51,011 nt of DNA from Opitutaceae bacterium (GTDB lineage Bacteria > Verrucomicrobiota > Verrucomicrobiia > Opitutales > Opitutaceae), in contig JAGNQV010000003.1 of assembly GCA_017988885.1 (NCBI GenBank), positions 1-51,011 on the forward strand. Direction: 5' to 3'. Positions 1 through 8,078 of this stretch are shown here, piece by piece (within the stretch, counting starts at the first letter, position 1; each line of letters begins with the position of its first letter). The translations under genes were made by a program, and so were the position numbers. The notes under the pieces are model-generated. The model was not told the origin of the DNA and ran no database searches. It saw nothing but the letters and a program-made list of their open reading frames with translations.

Positions 1-1395
1 GCCGGTAAAAACCTCGCGGTCAGCGGCGCCGGCGATGTCGTGGTCGCCGGCGGCATCGGCGCCTTCGTCAACAACATCGCCAAGACCGACACCGGCACCC
101 TGACCCTCGCGGGCAACAACTCCTACGCCGGCGCCACCACCATCGCCACCGGCGGTGCCATCAAGGTCACCCACAACCAAGGCCTCTCCGGCACCGGCGT
201 CACCGTGGCCAGCGGCGGTGCCCTCCAGTTCGCCCAAGCCGCCGGCCCCACCGATCTCACCGCCATCAGCGGGCCCACCACCGGCACGATCACGATCGCC
301 GGCACCGGCCTCAGCAACGGCGGCGCGATCCAAAACCTCACCGGCACCAACACCTATCTCGGCACCGTCACCCTCGGCGCCAATGCCCGCATCACCGCCG
401 ATTCCGGCTCCGCACTCACTTTAAGCGGCAACGTCACCGGCGCCGGCTACGCCCTCGATGCCGGCGGTATCGGATCGACTACCTACAACGGCATTATCTC
501 CGGCTCCGGCTCCACCTTCACCAAGACCGACGCCGGCACTGTCACCCTCGGCGGCACTTCCGCCAATACCTTTACCGGCAACCTCCAGGTCAACGACGGC
601 ACTCTCAATCTGAACAAGACCGCCGGCGTCAACGCCGTCGGCACCGGCGGCACCGTCACCGTTGGCGATAGTATCGGCTCCGCGCTCTCCGCTACGCTTG
701 CGCTCCAAGCCAGCAACCAGATGCCCGACAGCACCGCCTTGGTGCTTAACTCTGACGGCCGCGTGCAGCTGGGCACCTTCGCCGACGCCATCAGCACCAT
801 CGCCGGCACCGGCCAGATCGACCTCGGTGCTTCCGGCACCCTCTCCCTTGGCGCTGATAATTCCTCCTCCAGCTTTAACGGCTCCGCCACCGGCTCCGGC
901 ACCCTCACCAAGGACGGCACCGGCTCGCTCACGCTCAATACCGACATCGCCTACACCGGCACCTTCAACCTCAACGGCGGCACCCTCGTCCTGAACGACG
1001 CCGACCTCTCCGTCACCAACCTCAACATCAACGCCAATTCCACCATCGACTTTGGCGCCACCGGCGACAGCCACCTCTTCACCAACTCCCTGAGCTTCCT
1101 CAGCACCAGCGTGACGCTCAACATCATCAACTGGACCTTCGGCGTCGATGCCTTCTACGCCACCTTCTGGCCCGGTGCCACCTACGACCTGGTCAACAAC
1201 GGCAACACCGCCCCCATGAACCAGATCACCTTCGCCGGCTGGTCCAACACCGACACCGGCTGGGACTCCTACGACAACCAGATCTACCCCAACGTCCCCG
1301 AACCCTCCACCTACGGCGCCCTCCTTATGGCTGCCGCCTCCGCCCTCTTCGTCGCCCGCCGCTTCCGCGCTCAGCGCAAAGCCAAGCAGGACTGA
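1..1395 (+). CDS. PEP-CTERM surface protein with autotransporter-type beta-strand repeats (5' end outside window)
   Basis: The reading frame is open from the first base, so the start lies upstream and only the C-terminal 464 residues are seen. They are rich in Gly, Thr, Ser, Asn and Ala and carry repeats of the autotransporter-associated type (TLTLAGNNSYAG, TVTLGGTSANTFTG, SLTLNTDIAYTG), expected to fold as a right-handed beta-helix. The C-terminus is a PEP-CTERM sorting signal: VPEPSTYG, then a hydrophobic stretch (ALLMAAASALFVA), then a basic tail (RRFRAQRKAKQ). Such proteins are exported and processed at PEP by an exosortase; a candidate exosortase lies at 34032-35033. There is no C-terminal beta-barrel, so this is not a classical autotransporter. 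Its ligand or role cannot be read from the sequence. Confidence 0.93.
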   Translation, partial: AGKNLAVSGAGDVVVAGGIGAFVNNIAKTDTGTLTLAGNNSYAGATTIATGGAIKVTHNQGLSGTGVTVASGGALQFAQAAGPTDLTAISGPTTGTITIAGTGLSNGGAIQNLTGTNTYLGTVTLGANARITADSGSALTLSGNVTGAGYALDAGGIGSTTYNGIISGSGSTFTKTDAGTVTLGGTSANTFTGNLQVNDGTLNLNKTAGVNAVGTGGTVTVGDSIGSALSATLALQASNQMPDSTALVLNSDGRVQLGTFADAISTIAGTGQIDLGASGTLSLGADNSSSSFNGSATGSGTLTKDGTGSLTLNTDIAYTGTFNLNGGTLVLNDADLSVTNLNINANSTIDFGATGDSHLFTNSLSFLSTSVTLNIINWTFGVDAFYATFWPGATYDLVNNGNTAPMNQITFAGWSNTDTGWDSYDNQIYPNVPEPSTYGALLMAAASALFVARRFRAQRKAKQD

Positions 1396-1587
1396 GTAGC
1401 CGCAGGAAACAGTCATCGGTCTGATGGGAATGACGGTCATGAACGCGCGATAGTGAACTCGACTCAGCCCTCGCGAAGGTATTTTAAGGGCTTTGGAAAG
1501 TTTTTGGTTGTTTCGCCCAGCCCTGAAATTGACCCCTGAAAAACAGCAATCCCATGTCATTTCTGCAGATCCACAGAGACCTGCTAA

Positions 1588-1683
1588 ATCACAACGCGGT
1601 TGAATTATACTTGGGCTAAAGACTATGACCGCGACCAGAGCCAATTCGGATTCACGCTCGGTGCCGGCTCAAACTGGCTTTGA
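1588..1683 (+). pseudogene. Possible remnant of an outer-membrane protein C-terminus, in the 1396-1698 gap
   Basis: The gap after the PEP-CTERM gene holds no intact gene. From 1588 to the TGA at 1681 one frame reads ITTRLNYTWAKDYDRDQSQF followed by GFTLGAGSNWL and stop. The alternation of aromatic and polar residues resembles the last strands of a porin-like beta-barrel. A TAA at 1585 cuts it off and no start or ribosome-binding site fits, so it would be a decayed end. A weak inverted repeat (AGCCCT at 1466, AGGGCT at 1487) also lies in the gap, without a good T-run. The assignment rests on 31 residues and may be chance. Confidence 0.25.
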
Positions 1684-1698
1684 TGGGATCTTGCCAAG

Positions 1699-2226
1699 AT
1701 GATCGCTCCATCACTGCAACTCAGGCCACTACAGACGACAGACGAATTTGCATTCATGGAAGTGGTTCACGAGTTTCGCCGCGAAGATCCATGGGAGTTT
1801 GCGCTGGCCTATAACGATTCGATGAATTTCCCAGAGTATGTCCGGAAGAACGAGCTGTGGTCGCGCGGTGAAGAGCTTCCGCCCCGCTTTGTCCCGGCAA
1901 GTTTCTACGTCGGCGTCGTCGACGGAGTCATTGTTGGCCGGTTGTCCCTGCGACACGAATTGAATGACTTCCTGTCCAGGGTTGGCGGACACATCGGTTA
2001 CGGTGTCCGGCCTTCCCAGCGGCGGCGTGGCTACGCCACCGCAATGCTGCGCCAATCGATTCCACTGGCTGCGAGCGTGGGTATCAAACGCGCCTTGCTG
2101 ACTTGCGATGTCGGCAATGTCGCTTCGATGACGGTGATTGAGCGGTGTGGGGGAGTGTTTGAGGGTGTAACCGATGATCCCGCTCTTGCCGTCCAGAAGC
2201 GGCGTTATTGGATCCAAACCCAATGA
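1699..2226 (+). CDS. GNAT family N-acetyltransferase
   Basis: This 175-residue protein has the GNAT fold signature. Residues of about 70-78 (YVGVVDGVIVG) match beta-strands 2-3, and the acetyl-CoA pyrophosphate loop is YGVRPSQRRRGYAT at roughly 100-113, the (Q/R)xxGx(G/A) element being QRRRGYA. A second helix (NVASMTVIERCGG) matches motif B. It should transfer an acetyl group from acetyl-CoA to an amine; the substrate is unknown. The length is normal for a single-domain GNAT. It stands alone: the left neighbour is decayed sequence, and the NTF2-like gene to the right begins 46 bases downstream. The ATG at 1699 is the first in frame; its ribosome-binding site is weak. Confidence 0.85.
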   Translation: MIAPSLQLRPLQTTDEFAFMEVVHEFRREDPWEFALAYNDSMNFPEYVRKNELWSRGEELPPRFVPASFYVGVVDGVIVGRLSLRHELNDFLSRVGGHIGYGVRPSQRRRGYATAMLRQSIPLAASVGIKRALLTCDVGNVASMTVIERCGGVFEGVTDDPALAVQKRRYWIQTQ

Positions 2227-2272
2227 CGACTCAAAGGCCGAACCGGGTGCCGGCAACGGTGCGCAGTCCACG

Positions 2273-2683
2273 ATGACCGGCATGTCACTCGCTCCACAAA
2301 CCCCGCCATCGGATGATCCAGTCGCCGTCGTGCAGCGGCAGTTCGAGGCTTACAATGCGCGCGATCTCGATGCGATGCTCGCGACTTACGCGGAGGATGC
2401 GCAGCAGTTTGAGCATCCGGACAAATTGATCGCACGCGGAGCGGCAGAAATCCGGGTGCGGTTCGCGGTCCGGTTTCAAGAGCCCAATCTGCATGCCACG
2501 CTGCTCAACCGCGTCGTCATGGGCGATCTCGTCATCGATCACGAACGGGTGACGCGCACTTATCCCGAAGGTCCGGGTTCAGTCGAACTGTTGGCGATCT
2601 ACGAGGTGAAAGCCGGCCGGATTGCCCGGGCCTGGTTCCGTTTTGGCGAGAGGGTTTTAAGTGGAGCCGTGTCGAGGGGATAG
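2273..2683 (+). CDS. NTF2-like / SnoaL-like protein
   Basis: The product is 136 residues from the ATG at 2273 (a second ATG follows at 2282). The pattern VVQRQFEAYNARDLDAMLATYAED, followed by an H-P pair (FEHPDK) and ending in an IYEVKAGRIARAWF strand, is typical of the NTF2-like cone-shaped fold used by SnoaL cyclases, ketosteroid isomerases and many proteins of unknown function. Earlier in-frame codons reach back to 2174 inside the GNAT gene, but that extension is low-complexity and overlaps 53 coding bases, so the later start is preferred. Catalytic residues cannot be assigned. The gene ends with TAG followed by GGGCA, one of several GTAGGGC motifs seen at gene ends here. Confidence 0.75.
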   Translation: MTGMSLAPQTPPSDDPVAVVQRQFEAYNARDLDAMLATYAEDAQQFEHPDKLIARGAAEIRVRFAVRFQEPNLHATLLNRVVMGDLVIDHERVTRTYPEGPGSVELLAIYEVKAGRIARAWFRFGERVLSGAVSRG

Positions 2684-2700
2684 TAGGGCAGGGAGCGGCT

Positions 2701-3600
2701 GTGACCGTTGACGGAAACGGAGACTTGTCTTTGGCTGACGTGGTCATGCCGAACCTGTTTATCGTGGCCGGACCCAATGGCGCGGGCAAAACGACCTATG
2801 TGCGGCGTTTCCTGCCTCAGGAAATGCGTTGTCGGGAATTCGTGAATGCGGATTTGATTGCGGCCGGGTTGTCGCCGTTTGCACCTGATCAAGCAGCCTT
2901 CGAGGCCGGACGGATCATGCTGCGGCGACTGAGGGACCTAGCGGCGCAGCAGGTGGATTTTTCCTTTGAAACGACGCTGTCGGGCAAAGCTTACGCACCT
3001 CTGCTCAAAGACTGGCGGACAGCTGGCTACCGCATCCGGCTGGATTTTTTGTGGATTCCCGACCTTGGCATCACCCGGCAACGCGTGCGACAACGCGTAA
3101 CCAAGGGTGGGCACAATATTCCGGATGAGGTGCAATTGCGCCGATTTCATTTGGGTATTCGCAATCTCGTGGAGCTTTACCGTCCGCTGCTGGATGAATG
3201 GCGGCTCTACGATAACACGGGTTCGCAGCCCCATCTGGTGGCGCAGGAGAAGGACGGCGTATTCGAGGTGGTGGATGCCAGCCGGCTTGCGTTCATTGAG
3301 AAATCGACCAGTGTCCGCTTCATGCCTGAAGCCTCCCACGACCGGACTGAGGAACCAGTGGCCATGACATTTGAGGAGGAGACACGTCGTTCGATGCGGG
3401 CGATGCGCAAGGCGTTTGCCGATGTGGTGCTGGAGAACAAGGCCTACGGGTTGCCGGTGATCCAGTGGCGCAAGGACCGCGGGGTGGTGGAAGTGCCCGC
3501 GGAGCAGCTCGAACCATTGGCGCGGCGCATTCTCGAAGTAGATGGCGATCCACTGCCCGAGGCCGAGGAGCGGGCATTGCTGGCACATCTGAAAGTGTAG
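2701..3600 (+). CDS. Zeta-toxin-like P-loop kinase with fused C-terminal module
   Basis: A 299-residue protein. A Walker A motif GPNGAGKT lies at residues 24-31, followed by FVNADLIAAGLSPF and FSFETTLSGKAY, both characteristic of the zeta-toxin / UDP-GlcNAc kinase-like branch, then RVRQRVTKGGHNIPDE with the basic residues expected for the lid. The kinase part ends near residue 205. From Met222 (ATG at 3364) comes a different unit of about 50 residues: a helical stretch (RRSMRAMRKAFADVVLENKAYG) then LPVIQWRKDRGVVEVP. This resembles the short proteins often encoded beside such kinases, here fused to the C-terminus. The GTG at 2701 has a GGGAG ribosome-binding site 5 bases before it; an ATG at 2746 is the alternative. 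No separate antitoxin gene is adjacent. Toxicity is unproven. Confidence 0.8.
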   Translation: MTVDGNGDLSLADVVMPNLFIVAGPNGAGKTTYVRRFLPQEMRCREFVNADLIAAGLSPFAPDQAAFEAGRIMLRRLRDLAAQQVDFSFETTLSGKAYAPLLKDWRTAGYRIRLDFLWIPDLGITRQRVRQRVTKGGHNIPDEVQLRRFHLGIRNLVELYRPLLDEWRLYDNTGSQPHLVAQEKDGVFEVVDASRLAFIEKSTSVRFMPEASHDRTEEPVAMTFEEETRRSMRAMRKAFADVVLENKAYGLPVIQWRKDRGVVEVPAEQLEPLARRILEVDGDPLPEAEERALLAHLKV

Positions 3601-3687
3601 GGCAGAGGTGGACACGCAGTTTCCTCTGCGCGTCGTGAGCGCAATGGCCGGCACCGGGACGTGTCGGCCCACCCCCTTAGTGGAGTC

Positions 3688-3713
3688 AGCGGCCGTTGGC
3701 GTTAAGCGCCGCT
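3688..3713. repeat. Small nested palindrome upstream of lysA
   Basis: AGCGGC at 3688-3693 pairs with GCCGCT at 3708-3713, and inside it GGCG (3698-3701) pairs with CGCC (3707-3710). It lies in the 193-base gap between the zeta-like gene and lysA, with no T-run after it, so it looks more like a small REP-type element than a terminator. Confidence 0.35.
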
Positions 3714-3793
3714 CTAGCCCGGTCATTATGACATAAACGGGTCCTTCGTTGACAGGGTGGGGCGGGGTGCGCTGTTTTGGGGTTTTTACGCCC

Positions 3794-5053
3794 ATGACCG
3801 ACAAGTCCCTGCCTTTCACGAAGGAACAACTCGAAGCCGTCGCCGCCCAGGTGCCGACGCCGTTTCACATCTATGACGAGCCCGCGATGCGGAAAAACGC
3901 GCGCGCTTTCTACGAGGCGTTTGCCTGGGTGCCGGGCGGCTTTGTAAATTACTATGCGGTCAAGGCGCTGCCCAACCCGTATGTGCTCGAGGCGCTCAAG
4001 CAGGAAGGCCTTGGCGGCGACTGCTCATCCATTGCCGAACTGATGCTCTGCGAGGCGGTCGGCATCAAGGGCGACAAGATCGTCTTCACGTCCAATGACA
4101 CGCCGGCCTACGAATACCAGAAGGCCTACGAACTCGGCGCGATCATCAATCTCGACGACATCAGCCACATCGAGTTTTTGAAAAAGAGCCTCGGTGGCAA
4201 GCTGCCTGAGTTGCTCTGCTTCCGCTACAATCCCGGCCCGCTGAAGGAGGGCAACGTCATCATCGGCAAGCCCGAGGACGCAAAGTATGGGTTCACGCGC
4301 GCGCAGCTCTTTGAGGGTTACCGTCAGATCCGCGACCAGGGCGTTAAGCGCTTCGGCCTGCACACCATGGTCGCATCGAACGAGCTCAATCCCGACTATT
4401 TCGTCGAGACGGCGCAGATGCTGTTCGATCTCGTGGTCGAGCTGAACCGCGCGCTCGGCATCCGCTTCGAATTCCTGAATCTCGGCGGCGGCATCGGTAT
4501 TCCCTACCGGCCGAACCAAACTGCGGTGGATCTCGCCTACGTCGGCCGGAAAATCAAGGAAGCCTACGAGAAGACCATCGTGGCCAATGGCCTCGGCCCG
4601 ATCCGCATCACCATGGAATGCGGCCGCATGATCACCGGACCGTATGGTTACCTCGTGGCGCGCGTGCTGCACAAGAAGGCGATCTACAAGGACTACGTCG
4701 GCCTCGATGCGTCCATGGCCAATCTCATGCGCCCGGGCATGTATGGCTCCTACCATCACATCACCGTGCCGGGGAAGGAAAACGGCCCGAAGAAAGTTTA
4801 TGACGTCACGGGCTCGCTCTGTGAAAACAACGACAAATTTGCGGTGGACCGGGAGATTTCCGATCCGGCCATTGGTGACCTCGTGGTGATTCACGATTCC
4901 GGCGCGCACGGCCACTCGATGGGTTTCAATTACAACGGCAAGCTGCGCTCCGCCGAGGTGCTCTGGCAGGGCGGCGGCCAGTTCAAGGTCATCCGCCGCG
5001 CCGAGACGATGGCCGATCATTTCGCGACGCTGGATTATCCGGGGCTGAAATGA
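3794..5053 (+). CDS. lysA: Diaminopimelate decarboxylase
   Basis: The 419-residue product is a fold-type III PLP decarboxylase. The PLP lysine is K57 in NYYAVKALPNP. The glycine-rich phosphate-binding loop is LNLGGGIGIP, the C-terminal barrel carries MECGRMITGPYG, and the active-site cysteine contributed across the dimer is C343 in SLCENNDKF. The usual DapDC form is CES(G/S)D, so CENND is a variant. It converts meso-diaminopimelate to lysine and CO2; the MurE in this window appears to use the same meso-DAP. Carboxynorspermidine decarboxylases are related but normally shorter. The start MTDKSLPF at 3794 fits the family; an upstream in-frame ATG at 3749 would add an unlikely 15 residues. It appears monocistronic. 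Confidence 0.85.
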   Translation: MTDKSLPFTKEQLEAVAAQVPTPFHIYDEPAMRKNARAFYEAFAWVPGGFVNYYAVKALPNPYVLEALKQEGLGGDCSSIAELMLCEAVGIKGDKIVFTSNDTPAYEYQKAYELGAIINLDDISHIEFLKKSLGGKLPELLCFRYNPGPLKEGNVIIGKPEDAKYGFTRAQLFEGYRQIRDQGVKRFGLHTMVASNELNPDYFVETAQMLFDLVVELNRALGIRFEFLNLGGGIGIPYRPNQTAVDLAYVGRKIKEAYEKTIVANGLGPIRITMECGRMITGPYGYLVARVLHKKAIYKDYVGLDASMANLMRPGMYGSYHHITVPGKENGPKKVYDVTGSLCENNDKFAVDREISDPAIGDLVVIHDSGAHGHSMGFNYNGKLRSAEVLWQGGGQFKVIRRAETMADHFATLDYPGLK

Positions 5054-5241
5054 GATCGGGGTGATTATCCTTAATGGCCCTTGCTTGGACAGGACACCGA
5101 CAAGCCCGAGTATCCGCGGTGGAAGGGCGGCGTGTTTTGACAATACCCTTGGCAGCGAACGGGCGCGCTGTTTGATGAGCCACGCAACCCGCATGACCCC
5201 AATCCTGGCCACCGCATTCCTCTCCGCTCCGCGGCTTGCCC

Positions 5242-5868
5242 ATGCTTGAGACGCTGCTGGAGTATTTCCAAGGCACGCCGTTGTCCCTCTGGGGGCCGTT
5301 TTTTATTCTCCTGCTGTGCGGGCTCGGCGTGCCGGTGCCCGAAGACGTGGTGCTCATCGCCGCGGGCGTGCTGGGGCAGATCGACGGACGCTCCTGGGTG
5401 CAGGTGAGCGGCTTCATGTATCTCGGCGTGCTGATCGGCGATTCGATGATTTTTTTCGCCGGCAAGTATCTGGGGACGCGGCTGCTGGCTTCCGCCTGGC
5501 TGCGGCGCATCGTGTCGCCGGAAAAGCAGGCGAAGGTGGAGGACTACTTTATCCGTCACGGCTCGGCGGGACTTTTCATCGGTCGGTTCCTGCCCGGATT
5601 GCGGGCGCCCATCTTTTTCACGGCCGGATCGATGAAGGTGTCTTATCTCAAATTCCTTTGCTTCGATGGGGCGGCGGCCCTCATCAGCGTGCCGGTTTTT
5701 GTCTGGTTGGGGCACTGGTTGTGGCTCCGGTTTCAGGACAATATCGAGGAATTCAACCGCGCGCTCTCGCGCACGCATTCCTACACCTTGTTCATCACCT
5801 TTGGACTGGCGGTGCTGCTAGTGGTGGCCATCGGCCTTTGGATCCGTCGCGCCCGGAAAAAAGCTTAA
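5242..5868 (+). CDS. DedA / SNARE-associated family membrane protein
   Basis: A 208-residue integral membrane protein with hydrophobic segments near residues 15-40, 50-70, 135-160 and 180-202. The family hallmarks are present: a re-entrant acidic segment (GVPVPEDVVLIAAG), then GDSMIFFAGKYLG, and the signature FIGRFLPGLRAPIFFTAG with its essential Arg and Gly. DedA-family proteins are linked to flipping undecaprenyl phosphate and other lipids and to proton-motive-force homeostasis. The C-terminus ends in a basic patch (RRARKKA). The ATG at 5242 fits the family start but no clear ribosome-binding site precedes it. It lies alone after lysA, with a 188-base gap in which nothing else was found. 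Confidence 0.85.
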   Translation: MLETLLEYFQGTPLSLWGPFFILLLCGLGVPVPEDVVLIAAGVLGQIDGRSWVQVSGFMYLGVLIGDSMIFFAGKYLGTRLLASAWLRRIVSPEKQAKVEDYFIRHGSAGLFIGRFLPGLRAPIFFTAGSMKVSYLKFLCFDGAAALISVPVFVWLGHWLWLRFQDNIEEFNRALSRTHSYTLFITFGLAVLLVVAIGLWIRRARKKA

Positions 5869-6023
5869 ACGGCACCCGCCAAGCGGGGACGGGGTCTTGA
5901 TCCAACGCGCCTTGGGGAGCGCCCGTGATTCGTCAGCGTCACAACCGGATGGTCGCGCCTTTGGCGTTAAGAGTTTGCCCGCGTCAGGTCCTGCCAACTG
6001 TAACCGATGACCGTTCCCGCTGA

Positions 6024-6380
6024 AGAGTCCCTCGCCATTTGACGAAGGCGCATTGGAGCCAAGTTCTGGAAGAGGAATCGCAACGGACCGGCAAGAAATC
6101 CCAGGTGATAGCGGAAGGATCCGGCAACGCCCCATGGAAAATCACGGTGGCGAGCAAACTGAGGCAAGCAGGCACCCCTTATGCGTGGATCACGGGCGGC
6201 TTTGTCGATGGGCAAGACGAGTTCTGTCAGAGCGTATTTAAGTCGCGTAAAGCAGTAGCACCTAGCGGCTCGATCCCTTCTCTTGCCCGCGACCGAGGCG
6301 GGGCGTTGATCGAAGCTACTGTCTGCGATTGTGCACGGATTGTGAATAAATTCCCGAGGTTTTCAGGGGTCTTGGCTTGA
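6024..6380 (+). pseudogene. Degenerate ORF, possibly a transposase or REP-associated transposase C-terminal remnant
   Basis: The 573-base gap between the DedA gene and mraZ holds no convincing intact gene. This frame, opened by a TGA at 6021 and lacking an ATG (only a TTG at 6039), encodes HWSQVLEEESQRTGKKSQV, then NAPWKITVASKLRQAGTPYA and WITGG. The pattern W-K-x(4)-A-x-x-L-R followed by a W-I/L turn helix recalls the C-terminal DNA-binding tail of Y1-type REP-associated transposases in Verrucomicrobiota, but the following part is scrambled and no HUH catalytic domain lies upstream. It may be a decayed tail. The end of the frame overlaps the first mraZ operator base pairs. Confidence 0.28.
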
Positions 6381-6420
6381 CGTAAGTGGGTAAAAATGGG
6401 TTGAAATGGGGCACTTTGGG
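6376..6420 (+). promoter_or_regulatory. Probable MraZ operator / dcw promoter region: four TGGG boxes
   Basis: TGGG occurs at 6387, 6397, 6407 and 6417, exactly 10 bp apart (TGGGT, TGGGT, TGGGG, TGGGG), ending 21 bases before the mraZ ATG. MraZ of E. coli and other bacteria is known to bind TGGGN direct repeats with this spacing in the promoter of its own operon. A TTGACG hexamer (6376-6381) just before the first box may be a -35 element; no good -10 is visible at 17 bases. Autoregulation of the whole dcw cluster is the straightforward inference. Confidence 0.8.
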
Positions 6421-6441
6421 GGAGTTGGCCCTCATTGCCCC

Positions 6442-6894
6442 ATGTCTCAAACCGTCACTCCGCATTATACCGGCCTTTTTCGGCACACGTTGGACGACAA
6501 GAATCGGCTCACGATTCCGTCGGCGTGGAGGTTTGCGCACGGGGAGAACGACACGTTTCTGGCGACACCACATCCGGATGGTTACATCGCGGTGCTGCCG
6601 CCTTCCGAGGTGGAGAAACTGCGCGCCAAGATCGCCGCGATGGCGCTGAGCGATGGGGCGGGGCAGGATTTCGTGGCACGATTTTTTGCGCAGACGCATT
6701 CGCTGTGGTTCGACAAGTCGGGCCGCATGAATCTGAGCCCCGAGCTGTTGCAGCACGCGGGCGTCACGAAGGACGCGGTCCTCGTGGGCGGTCTCACCAA
6801 GTTCAATATCTACACGCCGGCGCGTTGGGAAAAGGTCGAGGCACGCACGTCGGGCGAAAACTTCGGCGACCTCATGCGCCGCCTCGGCATCTAA
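6442..6894 (+). CDS. mraZ: Transcriptional regulator MraZ
   Basis: The product is 150 residues with two SpoVT/AbrB-like halves. The first contains GLFRHTLDDKNRLTIPSAWR (the DxK(N/G)R DNA-contact motif) and the second HSLWFDKSGRMNLSPELLQHAG (the D-K-x-G-R motif again). The family forms ring-shaped oligomers that bind TGGG repeats and regulate the dcw operon; four such repeats stand immediately upstream. The ATG at 6442 gives the family-typical N-terminus, while an in-frame GTG-less extension back to 6406 would run through the operator and is rejected. It is the first gene of the dcw cluster and is followed after only 4 bases by a small unknown gene rather than directly by rsmH. Confidence 0.95.
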   Translation: MSQTVTPHYTGLFRHTLDDKNRLTIPSAWRFAHGENDTFLATPHPDGYIAVLPPSEVEKLRAKIAAMALSDGAGQDFVARFFAQTHSLWFDKSGRMNLSPELLQHAGVTKDAVLVGGLTKFNIYTPARWEKVEARTSGENFGDLMRRLGI

Positions 6895-6898
6895 GCCC

Positions 6899-7120
6899 AT
6901 GCACTACGCCGCCAAACTCACCTCTCCGCGGCTGCCCCTGCGCAAGGTGGCGGCCACGCTCCTTGCCCGGCGCCAGTTTCCGGCGTGGCTCGATGCCGCG
7001 GAGAGTGGCGTGGCTTATCCGCTGGCGGTGGTGATGCCACGCGTGCGCGACAGCCTCGTGCTGCGTCCCGTCGCCAAGCGCAAATCCCGGAGCCTGCCCG
7101 ATGAATCCCGCTCCCGTTGA
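6899..7120 (+). CDS. Small basic protein of unknown function between mraZ and rsmH
   Basis: This 73-residue frame starts 4 bases after the mraZ stop and overlaps the first 20 bases of rsmH, which suggests translational coupling. The sequence is basic (many Arg and Lys), with a helical start ([20 protein letters not shown]), a middle hydrophobic stretch (YPLAVVMP) and an Arg/Ser-rich tail ([14 protein letters not shown]). There is no signal peptide and no family I recognise. Position and tight packing favour a real gene; the absence of a strong ribosome-binding site and its small size weaken the case. The tail shared with the rsmH start may be less constrained. Confidence 0.55.
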   Translation: MHYAAKLTSPRLPLRKVAATLLARRQFPAWLDAAESGVAYPLAVVMPRVRDSLVLRPVAKRKSRSLPDESRSR

Positions 7121-8057
7121 GTTTTTCTCCGCGACCATGACGCCCGGCCACCAGCCCGTTTTGCTGCGCGAGGTGCTGGAGTTTCTGGCGCCACGCCCGG
7201 GCGGGTGCTACCTTGACGCCACTTTTGGCGGTGGCGGCCACACGGCGGCATTGCTGGCGGCGGCCCCCGGGGTGAGCGTCGTGGCGCTCGACCGTGACCC
7301 GGCGGCCCAGTCGCGCGCGGCTGGCTTGCGCGCGGAATGCGGCGAACGCTTCGAGCTGATCGACCGCGATTTCGGCCGGCTGGCGGAAATCCCCGCGACG
7401 GATTTTGACGGCATCCTTTTCGACTTGGGTGTTTCGTCGTTCCAACTGGACGACACCGAGCGCGGCTTTTCCTTCCGGAACGATGCGCCGGCTGACATGC
7501 GCATGGATCCGCGGCATGGCGTGCCGGCTTCGCGCTGGCTGGAGACGGCAACGGAAGAAATGCTGGTGCGCGCCATCCGCGATTTGGGCGAGGAGCAGCA
7601 CTGGCGTCGCGTCGTGCGCGCGCTCATTGCCGCCCGCGGCACCGGCGCGCTCGGGCGCACGGCCGCCCTCGCGGCGGTCATCGCGGAAGCCATTCCCGCC
7701 CGCGACCGGCACACGATGAAGCTCAATCCCGCGACGCGCTCGTTCCAGGGCATCCGCATCGCCGTCAACGACGAGATCGGCGCCATCGAGCGCGCGTTGC
7801 CCGCGGCGTTTGCCAAGCTCAAGTCCGGCGGCGTGCTCGCGGTCATCAGCTTTCATTCCCTCGAGGACCGGCCGGTGAAGCAATTTTTCCGCCGCCTGTG
7901 CGGTCAGCCCGAGAGCGTCAACGACAGCACGCCGCAGGATTTGCGCGTGAAGCTGGCCGCGCCACTCACCCGCAAGCCCGTCACGCCCGGTGACGCTGAA
8001 CTCGCCGCCAATCCCCGCAGCCGCTCCGCCAAACTGCGGGTGCTGCGCAAACTTTGA
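7101..8057 (+). CDS. rsmH: 16S rRNA (cytosine-1402-N4)-methyltransferase RsmH
   Basis: A 318-residue protein (formerly MraW). It shows [13 protein letters not shown] at the N-terminus, the SAM-binding loop [11 protein letters not shown], the acidic strand-2 end ALDRDP, the signature [19 protein letters not shown] with DMRMDP, then [17 protein letters not shown] and [16 protein letters not shown], and ends in [12 protein letters not shown] as in the family. It adds the N4 methyl group to C1402 in the ribosomal P site. The ATG at 7101 has GGAG 8 bases upstream; an ATG at 7137 (MTPGHQP) is an alternative that removes the overlap with the small upstream gene. It is followed after 21 bases by the FtsL-like gene. 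Confidence 0.97.
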   Translation: MNPAPVEFFSATMTPGHQPVLLREVLEFLAPRPGGCYLDATFGGGGHTAALLAAAPGVSVVALDRDPAAQSRAAGLRAECGERFELIDRDFGRLAEIPATDFDGILFDLGVSSFQLDDTERGFSFRNDAPADMRMDPRHGVPASRWLETATEEMLVRAIRDLGEEQHWRRVVRALIAARGTGALGRTAALAAVIAEAIPARDRHTMKLNPATRSFQGIRIAVNDEIGAIERALPAAFAKLKSGGVLAVISFHSLEDRPVKQFFRRLCGQPESVNDSTPQDLRVKLAAPLTRKPVTPGDAELAANPRSRSAKLRVLRKL

Positions 8058-8078
8058 TTTTCCCCGACCGGACACCCC

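Noticed and set aside
421-1644. Long minus-strand frame of 407 codons opposite the PEP-CTERM gene
   Set aside because: It mirrors the repetitive Gly/Ala/Thr codons of the plus-strand gene and has the composition of an antisense shadow.
3749-3793. Upstream start for lysA at 3749
   Set aside because: The extra 15 residues are unlike the family N-terminus, and the ATG at 3794 gives the expected start.
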